From Trichuris trichiura (lineage: Eukaryota; Nematoda; Enoplea; Trichinellida; Trichuridae), in contig JBAJFE010000047.1 of the NCBI GenBank assembly GCA_037903355.1, forward strand, positions 930,001 to 994,000: DNA of 64,000 nt, written 5' to 3'. The notes beneath the pieces are model-generated. The model saw only the letters and a program-made list of their open reading frames with translations. It was not told where the DNA came from and did no database searches. The position numbers and the translations under genes were made by a program. Positions 12,101-25,734 of this stretch are shown one piece after another (the stretch's first letter is position 1; each line of letters starts with the position of its first letter).

Positions 12101-15100
12101 TCACAACTTCAAAATTTTCCGTATTTGGTATTTTAATTAATCAAACTTGAACGGCTAAACCGCTCACGCTACTCCTGATGAGCAAGCACGGAAAATTATG
12201 AGTAAAAGGATGTGTTTTCTATCTTTAAATCAATCTTTCTCTCTCTCTCATCTCAGGCACGTTGAACATACATTTTTTTCTTAACGGCTTGATGGCCGTT
12301 GGCAAAAGCAAAAAAGTTTTATGCCCGTAGTTTTGATATGCATTACAATGACCATATCAAAATTGGATTCTTGTAAACTTTGGAAACACTTTTGTTCGTA
12401 AATAGCTTTCGGGAATTCATTGCCTCGAGCTTGCTAAAACAGGTGGGTCAGGTGCTCATGCCTACGTCACATTTCAAAGCTTTCAAGTTTCCTTGAATCC
12501 ATAGCCATCGACGAAATGATACCAAATGTTCCTTCATACATACTAACCGTCTGTTCAACTAAATATTCTACGCATATCAGGAACTTTTGGACCATTGATG
12601 AAGGCGCTTGCAGCGCCGATTGCCTATGACCTTTCCCAATGAGGTATCGTACGATGTTAGTAAACCTATCAGTCAGAACATAAAGAAGGCCGGGCAGCCT
12701 ATGAAAACTCCGCCAGCGGAATGATTTGACATAGTAGGGACACCTAGAAATGCTAAGATTCAGTTTATGCTTTTCGCCCAACCTGCAAGCTATGTTACAT
12801 TAAACTATGTATGTGGATGACAGGGAAACCGCACGTAGTGGTTTCAGCATATTTAAAAAGATTTGCACTGCACGAAAATCTGTACAACAACAGGTTTTCT
12901 TCGGCTAATCATTTCTACAATGCTCATGATGAGTTTTACAATTCAGGCAAAAAGAAAAAAGATCTTGCGAAGCATTTGAAGCATTCTACAGGATATTCTT
13001 GCGGAGAAACTCGGGAATGTGCTTTACGACGATTTCACAGCTTTTGAAGTTAGAAAAACGGGATTATAAAATGCATTAACTGGATATACTTTCAACCAAC
13101 GGTTACCCCCGGCTATACCTTACATTTTCTTGGAATTCTTTCTCCTTTTGTTTCCCCACGTCGTATCGTATCCCTATATAGAAGATCTACAAACGAACGT
13201 ATCGGTGCATCTAAAGCATGACGCGTTAAACCAAATTTATGATATTAACCGCGCGCAAGACGAAAAGATAACGACAATTTTTAATCCTTCGAAGAAAAGC
13301 CGTCGACAACGCTTTCATTTTAAAAGTGCACAATTAGTCATCCGACAAAAGATTGCAACGGCTGATATGCTAATTGCATAACGGAAGGGAGGAGAATGAA
13401 AAGTCGAACTATCATTGCATCTTGTGGATGGACAATTTGCCATTCAAAAATTAAAGGCAGTCCGACGCCGAAAAATTGTTCCAGCCAATGCAGATGTGTT
13501 GGAACGAAGATCGCAGCCTTTCAAGACAATTTGCAATGCTAAGCACTGAATAAACTTATAATCTGACGTCAGTGTGTACGTACTTTAGCTGCACGTACTC
13601 ACTGCTAAGATGGGTTGCGCTTTCAGCCTGGATTTACGACAATTCCAGATGCGTGTAAGGTAATAGATGCCCTTAACTTATTTAAATCAATGTTCAAGAA
13701 TGGCCTGAAAAATTCAGGCTAACTATTGCCACTAATGTGTTCACAAGCTAAGCGTATGACTAAAAGCGAGTGAAGCAATCCTTCTTGTTGAACCGTTCAC
13801 GCATATGCTAATATTAACGTTCATAGAGTTCGATATTTATATCCAGTAATGGCTTAGGTTGTACATAACGAACCGGCTGGAATATTTTCATTCGGATTTC
13901 ACTTAAACGGAGCCTACAGTTCGGTGCTATGGCAATAATGAACTTGAATGGAGCGGCCCAACTGATTGGAGTTGCTTTAATGACCACCACCAATGTACTA
14001 AGCCACCTAAGATGCGTGACAACTCAAATTTAAGTGCCTTTTGGCAACATGGTTAAATATACAACAAATTCGTTGAACCGCATTTTATGCAAGACAGTCT
14101 ATATTGAAAGAAAAAGGAAACAATACTTGTAGACGAGTTAACTTCTTACACTGTGTACAAGTAGCTGTTATGTGGACGAATTTCTCACGTACGAGCCAAC
14201 TAGAAGTTCCAAACGGGAAAACTATTCAAAATTATTACTAATAAACAACACAAGGCTGCACTAGTGTTCGACTGGCAGTGACGTTCCCCACGCTGCAAAC
14301 AATACTAACCTAATTGTTAGCAGTCATGTCTGAATAGCCATTGCAAGACTGTTTGGCCTAAAGGATGCTTAAACAAACTAGAAATTAAGTTGCCCACCAC
14401 TGTCACCTCGAAAATAAAAGAACTGCTTCCAATGGAAACCCTTCTGTCCTTCAAATCAAAAACATGCAAATTTTATCAAAGCCATTTAAACAGTCAGGTT
14501 CGTCTTGCAAGCGCGCTTGTTTCCTGGAACTTACTCCGACCACTACCGGGATAACGCTGCAACAATATGCTGGAATTCAAAAATGATCGAGAAATAGTCG
14601 TTCGATGGATTCAGAAACGCCCAATGTAATTAGTAAGCCGTAAAAAGAATTAGTGGAACTTAGTAAAAACTTTTATAAGGAAGGACGCTCAAAATCACCC
14701 TTTTATTGTGTTAGAGACTAAGTTAACTACAGTCCAGCAAATCGAAACTTTCAAACGGCTATATGAAAAGACAGGACGTAATTAACGTCAGACTTTCTCA
14801 ACAGATACAGATTTGCATAACTAAATAATCCTATCGAAGCAAATGCATAATTTACGTCGGAGAAAATTAATACTTTGTTTACTTTGAGTTCACAACTTCT
14901 CGTCCAATCAGTTTCTGTCATTATTGAAAATGTTCAACAGTTCTTGAGATCAAATTCCGTACTGGTTTTGGCATGCATAATGAACTATCTTTTTGCACAT
15001 TCCGCTGACAATGAATTACGATATGTTCAAAAAAATAAAAAAGAGAAACAAAGAAAGTGCTCCCCTTCTACACCACTAACTACAGTTGACGCAAGCTGCT

Positions 15101-17914
15101 TAAACTTAATGATATGGTCGTCATTGACAGAACAATGCAAATTACATAACGCGTAGCAATTATCCTATGTTAAGATAAGGTCTCACTTTCTGTTAGGAAT
15201 GATAACTACTGTTAAAGCAAAAAGTTTTAATCCCGCCTTTGTTGGAGAATTATAACAATGACCAAGGTTGCAAACAAATCGTAGGTGACTATAAGTTTAG
15301 TCCAAAGCGTTCTTTCCGGATTCTTCATTCTGACTGTTCTTTGCCATATATGTTCCAAGGAGAAAAGTTCGAATTCTTATCCAGTCAATCGCAAAGGAAA
15401 GCATCCGAAAAGATTGATATTGCTTGCTCTCTGTTTACCGTTACTTGTTCCAGTATGGCTCGCAAAGGAGCGCCCCTTTTAAGAGTCTCAAAGACTCAGG
15501 ACAACGTTAAACTTTAGAGCACTCTTCAAAAGATCTCTTATCAGGAATGATACGGCTAAAATATCAACCAACAATGAAGCTGGATTTGCTTGCGAAATTT
15601 AACGTGCTTGCTCTGAATCGTACATTAGGAAAAACAGGAAATATTTTACTCCATCGACTCAACAAGAATATGCCATGTATTGCGTGCTGCAAACAAGCAG
15701 ACTGTTATTTTCTCAAAAAGCATCAATCGTCCAGAAAAACAAAATTTAATCAAAATGCAATTCATAGTCACACAACTACAAGGTTTTATCTTGCAACACG
15801 ACTTAATTGTGAATTTCGTACATTCGAAAGCTTTTTGATTTTAAAATAAAGCGTATATCTGATCAACGGGAAACGAAGCGTAATCCAAAGTAACACAATT
15901 AACAACGGGAATTACGATATGGAAGACAAAGCACAAAAAGCTAAGATTAACAGAACTTTAACCCAAACGTAGTAGCACGATGCTACTACAACAATATGAA
16001 TGCAAAAGCTAAGAGAACGTCAACTTCTACGTTCACAACGGAACCTGATTTCACCAGCGTCAGAACGTAAATATTAATACCTGACGTTTACCAAAAGGGG
16101 AACATACAGCCGCAATTTTAAATATCAAACCGACTTTGTCTTTCTCGGCGCATTGGTCGGAACGTCCTTTTAAAATGCTTCGTAGGTGATTCCAACGTCC
16201 CATTCACCATAAAGCAAGCATTGCAAAGGAAAAACCGCGCTGTTTACTCAACATGCTTGGAAAGGCGGGTATGCATTAACGGGACAGCTTGCCTAGCTAA
16301 ACATCCAAGGACAAGACGCAAAACGTCTGTCACTACATGCGCCGTAAGTTCCAATTCGAACAGCTGCGGTTGTACTTTCAAAAGGGTACTAATGAAAAAA
16401 CCATTCTCTAATAAAACATACAACTTTGCTTTGTGTTCACACAGTTTCGAATTCCAACGACGGCCGGCGAAGTTGCCAAGTAAGGAATTGATTCCTTTCC
16501 CGGCAACGATAATTAAGCACGCGAGACCAAATACTCAGCTTTAGGCTTCGTACAAGAAGAGGTTAAGAAGATGTAAAGCCATAAATTTGCATATCTTTTT
16601 AAAAAGGCGTTTAGAAAAAGGCTCAGTCACTTTGAGCCATTTGAAACCCTATCATTTACCTATTTTTAAATCTGACTATGCAAATCATCTTGACAACTCC
16701 ATCGCTTACGAAAAGCAGATAGGCCATAATGATTCGCCACATAAGGTTGCCTACAAGTCAGAGGGAGAGAAAAAGCTTATTCTAAAAAAAATATATTCAC
16801 GCAGGAAGAACAGGCGCAAAGAATAAACGGATTGACGTTTATCCAACGACTTGCTGAACAACTAGCAAGTGAAGTATCCCCTTAGAACTGTATCCGCGCA
16901 TCCTGAAGAAATACAGATGACGATGAATCGCCAAGAGCGGATGAAAAATAGGCGTGTTAAAAAAATTGCTCAAACGTCAAAGCACAACAGTGAAAGTCGA
17001 AAGGAAGGGTCAATAATGAGGAAGTACCGCTAGAAAATTACAAAGGACCATCCCTGCAGTTCGAAGCATGGGCAAAGTCAGCTGCTGTACTGAAGGTTGC
17101 ATATTTTTGCTGAAGTAGACAGTGCTAGATGTAAGCTTATGCTTTACAACTTGCTAATAGTATCGCGAAAAAATTTAGTCAGAGTTCGCAGTTTCTAAAC
17201 ATCACCGAAAAGATCTATATGCATTAAATCAGCTTTCGTGGACGTGAGAGGTGACGTTACGCTGATGACATATTGACGCTGTTCTGACAATAGAAATCGT
17301 CAGGGATATATTATTCAGAACTATACCGAACATGCTATAGTGAGGCGAAAATTTGGCATTAATGCGAGATTATGAAAAAGGTTGGCTAATGATGCAAAGC
17401 CGCCGGTTGTAGGCTACAAGCAAACATCGTACCAGACGCGTGCTAAGCTGGAAAGGTCAATATCTCGCAGAAGGATAAACAATGGGCAACGTGCCGGCGT
17501 GTCGTCACGAGATGGCAAAAATAATGGGGATAATGATGAATTGAACTGCCTCAAATGAAACAGAGATCTACTCAACTGACTGCCTTACGATGGACTGCCT
17601 AGCGCCTATGTAAACAAAGTTTTGTGTTTAATTTCCAATTGTCACCAATGCAGATCTATAGAACTTCACGGTGTGACATGTACAGTAGGGTGTCTTGGCT
17701 TACATTTCGGCTCTTTTGCAGATAGAGGTGCGCGATTGCCAAGTACGATTTTGGCAAGCCTACTGACGGCTCTGCCCGAATAATCCACAATCGGCGCAGC
17801 TATCTTCAAACACTGCCCTAGCTATTTATACGGAGAGACAACGACCGAACACGCTGACTTCTGCAAGCAGTCACACTACTGCTTATATGTCATGTTCAAA
17901 TGACCGCTTAGACC
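9179..17914. other. gene-poor AT-rich region
   Basis: About 8.7 kb without a supported gene. Open frames are short and mutually overlapping, and none shows a domain. The longest (minus strand 12781..12467, about 100 residues) is not recognisable and has no flanking splice pattern I trust. A short (TC)n tract lies near 12236-12249. The part nearest 17.9 kb is the presumed promoter region of the bHLH gene, but no specific element was recognised. Confidence 0.45.
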
Positions 17915-19973
17915 ATGGGCGAAGCAGAAAATGGAAGCGTTGGCTCTGGAATTCCGGGAATTCATTTCTGCATGAGGAAAAACGAATCTGGCGGCTCAGC
18001 TCTAGCCAAAGAAGGTGGTGAAGGCTCATCATCGCTATGGTCCTATTCATCGGCTTTTAAACCCTACGGTTCCCTTGCAGTCAGCTCCTTCTCTGATCGA
18101 AAGGAAGGAGAACCTAAAAGCAACAAACCAAACCCATTTTCTCCTGAGTGTAGCGTGCCGCTACCTTTTCAACTCGGTGACGACTATGGGTAAGTGCATG
18201 TCCCTTTCTTCGGAAACCCAAACAGAGCATAGTGTCCATCCTTAATTTATTCTGATGTGTTGTTTTCTTATGCATAATTTTCCGAAGACAGGTGTGCTGA
18301 AAATTTGGGTCTAACGCGCAACATCAATAAGACGCGATGGGTGCATTGATTGCATAGCGACTATGTGCAATTAAGGTACTCTCGACTATCTCTAGCAAGC
18401 GAATTGTTGTTTTCGTTTATCCTCCTTCAAGCGAGCTGACACTACAGTCGGTGTTGGTCACATGTATGCGGAGAGGGATTTCTTCGAAACAAATGAAAAT
18501 CCACCAACCTCGTCTGAGCACAACATAAGCTGGTAATACCTTTTTGCTATGTAAGGATTTATAAATCAAGTAAAGTTTTCCAAAAAGCACCCCTCGCTTG
18601 GAAGCATTCCTACTCGCTCTATTAGTTATTAAAATGATTAATGATTTTCTCAATTTACGAGAGGACTTTATATTCAGCCATTTTTGGAAAAGAGCGATTT
18701 CGAACTCACGCTTACGGCCAGGCGCTGACTTCTTCTTCTTCTCTTTTTCTTGCATCTACTAAGGACTTAAAGCTGGACCCTTATTGGCTTCGTACAATGC
18801 TCAGCTGAGAGACAGGCAACGAATCTAACGAAAGCGCCTAGCACGAAAACAATGAGACAGCTGCACCGTATATGCAAGGTAAACTTTCCTATTCGACTCT
18901 CCCTAAGATGACATAAAGAAGCCGTTTGAAATTGGATAAAGAAGACTATTCGATTTTGCCAGAACGAACCGAAGGCTTACCTGTTACTACTGCAGCTTAG
19001 AGATTCAAAGTGTGACACACTGTGTACTAGGTCGAGTAAAGGTTTGAGAAATAATTTTGTAAAAATTCCAACTCTTTCATTTACGGGCTGCTCAAGTCGG
19101 TTAAACATCCCACTAGCAAACCTTACCTTTAAGAAGCTTAAGCTGACGTCATTATTTCGCCGTCACGCTTTAAGTCAGTTATTAACGTGGCTAAATGCCT
19201 TCTTTTTTTTGAAAATAACACTATTCAGCACCAATCATCTTTAAACTAAATATGTACGCTTGGAGCTAACAAAGAAGAATCGGCCATTTTTGTTCCTCCA
19301 AGTGGAAACTTTGAGTGCTATTTTTCAAGCCAATAAATGGACGAAAGACTTGCAATAGAGGTCGTCAAGCCAAATCAATTTTAATTCGAAAATTTTCAAG
19401 CAAACGATTGAATCCGGCTTGCTTCCGTACTGCGAAGAATAGTGGGTCTTTTTAAGCTGTAGCTCCCACCGCAGAATAAAGTATTTTTAAAAGAGATGCT
19501 CCGACAAAACAATAGCCGGCTAAGCTAAGCTTAAGCAAGCTGAATTAACGAGGAAATGAGAAAGCATGGTACGTAATTCAATTTGTGTTCAGGTTCTACG
19601 CCATTGACTCGTTGTGGAAACGAAACGAAAGGGAAAGACATCGAGTTCGCTGCGTGAACGAAGGCTACGAACGCCTACGAAATCATCTTCCTTTACGCAA
19701 CAAGTACGTCAACGGATAAGCATTCGTTTCTTCAAGAGGAGACTTTTGCTTTCGAATCTCAGACATAGCCCACTCCTTGATAGCAACCTGAATTTTCTAA
19801 GCTGTAGTACGTATTTGAATGCCAACCTCTTTTGCAGGAGCAAACGAATTAGCAAAGTTGAAACGCTGAGGCTGGCAATACGCTACATAAAATATTTGCA
19901 AGATCTCCTTGCTGAAAACGATCGCAACATAGCGCCACCCAACTTTGAAGACATTTCCAAAAGTGGAGATTAA
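17915..19973 (+). CDS. Achaete-scute-like bHLH transcription factor (ASCL3/4/5 type)
   Basis: Three exons: 17915-18189, 19593-19703 and 19838-19973, with introns of 1403 and 134 bp. Phases close exactly and give 173 aa. Exon 1 is a serine/glycine-rich leader ending GDDYG at a GTAAGT donor. Exon 2 (acceptor TGTGTTCAG, donor GTACGT) encodes the basic region and helix 1: KRNERERHRVRCVNEGYERL, with the E-box contact residues NERER. Exon 3 (acceptor CTTTTGCAG) encodes loop and helix 2: KRISKVETLRLAIRYIKYLQ. The bHLH lies at about residues 101-155, with a short tail. The CVNEGY and KVETLR signatures are those of the ASCL3-5 branch of the Achaete-scute family, nuclear factors that bind CANNTG with a class I (E-protein) partner. 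A possible nematode counterpart is the pharyngeal-gland factor HLH-6. Family is certain; exact orthology is inferred. The first ATG in exon 1 is the only clear start. Confidence 0.88.
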
Positions 19974-20147
19974 AGGAAAGCCCAAACATAGCTGAAGTGC
20001 TGATATGGGCACTTGCCGATTGAAGTTCTTAACAACTGCGCGTTTATCGCTATATCTGACAGAAGATTAAAATTGATCGTATTGATGAATAAGTTGAAAA
20101 AGTAAAAACAGTGCCCCCGAGTTCTCAGATAAATATTCAGGTTTACT

Positions 20148-20153
20148 AATAAA
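20148..20153 (+). terminator. poly(A) signal AATAAA downstream of the bHLH gene
   Basis: A canonical AATAAA lies about 175 bp after the bHLH stop codon in an AT-rich trailer. It is a plausible 3' end signal, but in AT-rich DNA such hexamers also occur by chance. Confidence 0.4.
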
Positions 20154-20935
20154 CTAAGCATCCTTCTTACAAACATCGACGCTGGTTAATAATGATGGCA
20201 GAACTATATCTTATACCAAAGTCATCCTCTGCCTACTGCTTCTATAGTACAAGAGAAATTAATTAAGTGAAAACCTTCTCATGGCCTCTACATTAAAAAA
20301 AACGCTCGCAAGAAAATCTTAAGCAAAACTCGCTGAAAGCCATATATACCAAATACAATTTTCTATTCAACCCCATGTCCTGTTTCTCTACATTAAAAGA
20401 GTGGTTACTACTCCTCCGAGGTACTCAAACGCCGAAGGAAAGAGCTGCGGCTCTTTTCTTCCCGCCAACTGAAAAGGACCTTGACTAAACTCGAGTTTCA
20501 TAAAAGCATAATATGCACTAGCACCGCTTAACGACGAACGAAAAAGTATCGATTATTTGGTCCGCGTATAAGAACGTTCAGAAATCCTGACTGACTTTAG
20601 TATATGACAGCTATAAATGGAACTTATGACTTACGTATGACACTTCGAAAAACTTGCGTATCCAGTTGGCCTTTCAAAATAATCCGCACGAAAATAGTAA
20701 CTATTATTAATAATTAAATCAGCAAATGAAACTTACGCGCTAAATTTGATAGAAAGTCAGGTTTTCGTCCGACAACTCCTGCGCAGTCAAATACTGCAAC
20801 CTTAGATGCGGACTAATAAACATACTTCCATTTAAAATTTGCATAAAAGCACGCCATCGTTCGTACCTTAAATTTAATATATCCAATACAGGTTGAACGC
20901 GCCAGTGAAACATATGTACGTTATAGAGAGCTCAT

Positions 20936-21500
20936 GAAATCAGGCATTCTATAGAATGCCCAAAATCTTTAGGCAGTGTACGAAACACTTAATATCATAC
21001 GAAATTTTTAGTCATTCTATACAATGCCTGAGGTGGCAACACCTACGTGAGAAAATGGGTTGTTTTCTCGCTACTTCGTCTACTATACCTTCCTTATTCC
21101 TTGGCTTAAGTATAGGCTATAAAAAAAAGATAACCGACAAGGAGGCGAAAAGAATTCGGATACTTTTGTCGCAGTACCTGGCGAGATAGCGTGTTTTGCC
21201 TTAGGCTAAGCCTAAAATATAAGGCCAGCTTAGCTACATCGTAATGAGGAAACAGCAAGCTTTAACATGCAAGTGTCGCCACTGTAGGCTTGAAAGAGCG
21301 TACGTGACTAGACCATAAAAGCTGCGATTCACACAGTGCTTAAATATTATCCGGTATTCCATATAATGCCTAGGAATCATATACAACGCTTAGGGATAGT
21401 GTACAGCATCTTAAAATAACATAAGCATTTCATACTTTGCCTAAAAAGGTCACGAATTCTGTGGAAAGCTGGCATTCATACACTGCACCGGCACACCGTA
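20936..21500 (+). repeat. dispersed palindromic repeat, copy A
   Basis: A degenerate repeat built from units resembling GGCATTCTATAGAATGCC, with further ATTCTATACAATGCC, TATAATGCC and CATACTTTGCC variants in the following 500 bp. Bases 20959-20993 are nearly identical to 45024-45056. The part around 21050-21120 matches the reverse complement of about 55790-55940. It also contains TTAGGC and GCCTAA hexamers near 21200. No transposase is present. It is probably a MITE- or satellite-derived family. Confidence 0.6.
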
Positions 21501-24500
21501 CAAACAGACTGATTTGACAAATCCCAAATGCATTACAGCTTTAAAACGATACTCATCCTAGACATGTTATCTGTAGATATGTTCACCTATACAAACATTG
21601 CGTTGCGTACTGTGAATAGAGAGACGGTAGAATGCTAAGTTGCTCAGCCGGATTAGAGTGCAAGAAAAGCGGAAAATATTGTCACATATTTGGACATCTT
21701 GCTTTAAAAATTTTTAAGAATAATTCGCACAAGCAGAGACATGATAGTAGTGCAAAATAGAATCGAAGAAACGAGTTAACAACTTTTGGTTCCGTAAATT
21801 TTCTTTTATTGATAGATACAAGCATTTTTCCGTTTAGGATAAAAAGTATGTGTTTCTTTCTCGGACCATAATGTTGCCCAATAGTTAAAGCGGGGAAAAC
21901 AATTTTTCAGGATCAAATACCTTGATTCACTCGGCGGATGAACGAATCTTTTCTCACAAAGCTTTTCTCGAATTCATGTTTTATTCGATCACAGTTAGTA
22001 GGCATTAATGGTTCTGCTATTTCAAATATATGCTTAAATATTTTTAAAAGCGCAGACGATCAACCTCCTTTTTCCGAGAACTGTGAAAAGATGAATAATC
22101 TGACATTCAAAATGGTAATTTTTGGAACAGCGTCAGTTGAAACAAATTACTGATAAAACTTTTTTTCTCGGCAAACGCACGCTGCCGACAACGCGCGTAC
22201 GTTCGCTGCAGAAAGTCATTTTCGAATTGTTACCGCTGACCGTGTAATACTGAGCCGCTACTTCACGATTGATTCACACAATTTTCATTCATTAAACTTA
22301 TATGAATAACCGTTTATGTTTACGATAAAAGCCTTCGGTACGTCTTACCGGTAAGGCTCAGTTAGCGGACTCTAATATAAAGCCTATCAAAAACAGTTAC
22401 ATAAGGTATATAAAAATAAATGAACAGACATTAAAGCCAAGGCATAAACTATTCATATTTCAAGATTTACGCCACCCTAAGAAGCTTCTTTGAAATTTTG
22501 TTCAAGCTTGCTTCGCATTCAGCGTATCTTTTCCCGCCTTAACTGGTCGAACAACAAGACAAAACAGCATGAGCTCTATATATTAAACTGTTCTTCTAAG
22601 CAACGAAATGAACCAAAAGAATATAGCAATAAATGCAGAATATGAAAATTTAATATTCATATTTTCAAACAGGAAATTCTTTCGAGCATGATGCACTTGA
22701 GTGCAGTGCAAACTTACTTTTTAATCAACTCAGAGCAGGTAAGCTCAGTGTTTGGCTTACAGGTTCGATATTGACGCGGGTTATAAGGAAACTGTTGAAA
22801 ATAAACTTAGCTTACAAACTAAAAGAGATTACAGCCAATCCCGAAATTTGTTTTAAGCTTATCATTAACAGTTTTGCTTCTATCCTTATTATAACTGACG
22901 GTAATACCGTCAATAGGATTAGCATTTTCGTAGAATAAAGAAAGCTAGCTGCGTACGCTTACCGCTAACTGATGCAAGCATGACTTCGAAAGTGAAGCGA
23001 GAAACTGGCGGGAAAGTGCCCCCTGACCTTTCGCCGTAGCGATCATAACGTTCTAAACATGTTCCTATATTAACAAATAAAAAATAAACATATTTTAGTG
23101 GTATATTACTAGTCAGATTTGGCGGTTTGTGATTCGAGCAAGTGTGACAGCCATAATGGATTGTCGCTTATTGGCAAAATCGATCACTAGAAACTTTTTA
23201 AAAGAAAATATCTCTCTTACGAATTTCGACGATGGAAGCCTACCCTATCTTGCGCGGCAATCACGACAGCATGGCGTATTAGCGCAGAATGAAGAAAATT
23301 GAACACTGAGCAAACTGCCGATGGATAACCAATCAGACTAACTGAATTTCTCAACAGCAACCTGAAAATCAGAAAGTAAACATACGCAGACTTTGAATGA
23401 AAACAGTCACGCTAAGCAGCAGCAAAAGTTAATGGCTTAAATAAGTGCAATGCTATTGCTATGTCGCAAGCTTTATAGAGAGATAAAATTTTCCGGAGGG
23501 AAAATGAATCAACAAATGATCGCGAGTAAAAGTATTACCGTTAACTTAGCTGCACCATTTTGACAATACAAATACTGACATAAATAAAATTCAGTCTGTT
23601 CTAATTGACTGTATCATGTATAGTACTTCATGTGAGGTCCCCAAAGCCCCAACTTTGAGAATAAGAAAAAATACGATCGGTTAGGCGGAATTGAAAAACT
23701 AATGTGAATATACATTTTAAATTGGAAAGAACAAGACAAACATCGTATAAATAAAACACATACACAAAATATGATGGAAACATAACCTCACATGCTAAGA
23801 GAAGACACCAAACACTGAATACGATGAATTGGAGATACTTTAAACTGATCTACTTTATCACGCATCAACGTATTACCGTTGCTTACTATTTTCTTCTTCC
23901 GCTGAGGACATGTCGTGAAGAGACCAGAAAGCACCATTGCATTCTGTACTACCTGGACGGGTTGGCTCGTAAACGCAAGCTACAACATAAATATTAAATA
24001 AAAAATGCAAAGATACCGGCCTAAAGTTGAAACGTACATTGCATTAACGGACTGGTGCTTTTCGTAACGCGGATTTACTAATATTTCGAAAAAGCTGCGG
24101 ATGGAAAACCTTGATTCGCAAAGGCTGGCAAACTACAGTAACACGGTGTAATCAGGTTCAGCACACAAAGCTGACGGCTGGCGCAATAAATAAATGGCAA
24201 AACCTTACGCGTCCGACGGAAATAATTTCTTTTTCAACTGTGAGAGCAATTCCGCTAATCCTAAGTATTGCAAAAGTTTTTTCGCGTTCTTATTTGAATC
24301 CGTTCGACATAAATTCCAACAACGGTCCGTAGAATGGCGCATTATGTCATTTGTTTTGGTTTATTTTGATAGCGCCAATTTATTGGGCAGACAATTAGCT
24401 TTATCGCGTGTTGAAGGGATGACGTGTTTGGGTGTTTTGAAATCGTCTGCGCTTTTAACCCGCGAGCAAATTAATGGCAGACGAATTGGAAATTCTGCTA

Positions 24501-25734
24501 ATGCTGACACCAATGTGCTTTCCTTTAATATAAGGAAATTCTGTACAAAATCTCTGCAGTACAGTTACACTACAAGAATGCAGTTGTACTCCCGCTTTCC
24601 CGGTAGCATATCAACAAAGCACTGCTAATTAATCATCTGAACACATGAGCTTAAGCTAATAAAAATTCAGCAGTTTTTGCTTCGTATTAATCATTTCATT
24701 TAGTAAACAACCACGTCTGGACGTGAGAGCTACCGGAATACACAACAGCGCGAAGTCCGTCCGGTTAACGTAGATAGCGTTAAAGTGCACGTATGCCTAT
24801 TACCGAATTAGTGCCAACTAACACCGAGGTAACATTCCGTTCGATAGAGTCGTAGTTGTTTATTTACGCGGTATTATTTATGAAAACTCCGCCGCGGATT
24901 GTGAACACCATACGGAAGCGGGTTTTTCAAAAATATTTGTCTTTAGGTTAAGATTATGTGTCCACGCAATGTACATTACGCAAAGCAGCCAATTTTCGAA
25001 GTGACTAAACGTGCAGTCGTACTTTGTTTGATGAAAAACATTGTTTTGACGGAACCAACTGTGCCTTAATTATCATTTAAAGGCATGGGTCGCAGTGTCT
25101 GCCGTGGGACAGCTTTTCTTGGCGGCGAATATGGTTAGCCTTCTTTATACTTGTGCGCAACTTACAGTGACTGTTGCTTCCGTAATGTTTTCTTTTATGG
25201 CAACTGGTAGTTTATTTCACAGTTAGAGCGCATGACTGTCTAGCATAGACGCTTAGCCAGGCTGTAAACAGCAATGAATCGACCGGAAACTTTGGATGGG
25301 GTGTTTATTTTTCTTAGGAAACTGTCAGGCCAAATCTTGTCAGCCAATTGTTTTATGAGAGCTATTGTTTCTTGGCACCTGCGGATCGACAGCCGGACAT
25401 AGTTCATTTACGGTAATGTTCAGGCGGCCCAAACTATGACATCGTCCATTTCGGCAGCAACCGCAGTAGCAGCTTCGTCCATTCGATATCTGGCTGATGT
25501 TAGTGTTATCGGCCAACGCGTACTTTGCGTTTCCTGGTAAGTTTTTCATTGCCACCATTGCTGGTGGTTACTAGTCGGCGCGTAGTGCGACCTACTCGAT
25601 CTTCCAGCTTGTCAGTAGTGGTTATCTCTTGCCGTCGTTGCCTCGGTTGTTTGAACACTGTTTGCTGTCCAGTTGCAACGGTGGGCTGTTGTGCGGAACG
25701 CCATTCGAGGAGGCGTCTGCTGGCAAAGACCAGA

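Larger units (their letters stand above)
19974..25734. other. intergenic AT-rich region between the bHLH gene and NADK2
   Basis: About 5.8 kb with no supported gene. It holds the dispersed palindromic repeat listed at 20936-21500. The GC-richer stretch at about 25.3-25.73 kb lies just upstream of NADK2. It is open in the NADK2 frame from about 25525, but it contains no in-frame ATG before 25735, so I treat it as 5' flank. Confidence 0.45.

Noticed and set aside
12467..12781. 104-residue minus-strand frame
   Set aside because: Mixed hydrophobic peptide with no family, and no donor/acceptor or neighbouring exon that extends it.
19614..19973. Single 119-residue frame ending in the bHLH helix 2
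   Set aside because: Its first two thirds are the wrong frame and intron sequence. The spliced model gives a complete bHLH domain.
25525..25734. Upstream extension of the NADK2 first exon
   Set aside because: The frame is open but has no ATG before 25735. The 25735 start already gives a credible mitochondrial presequence.
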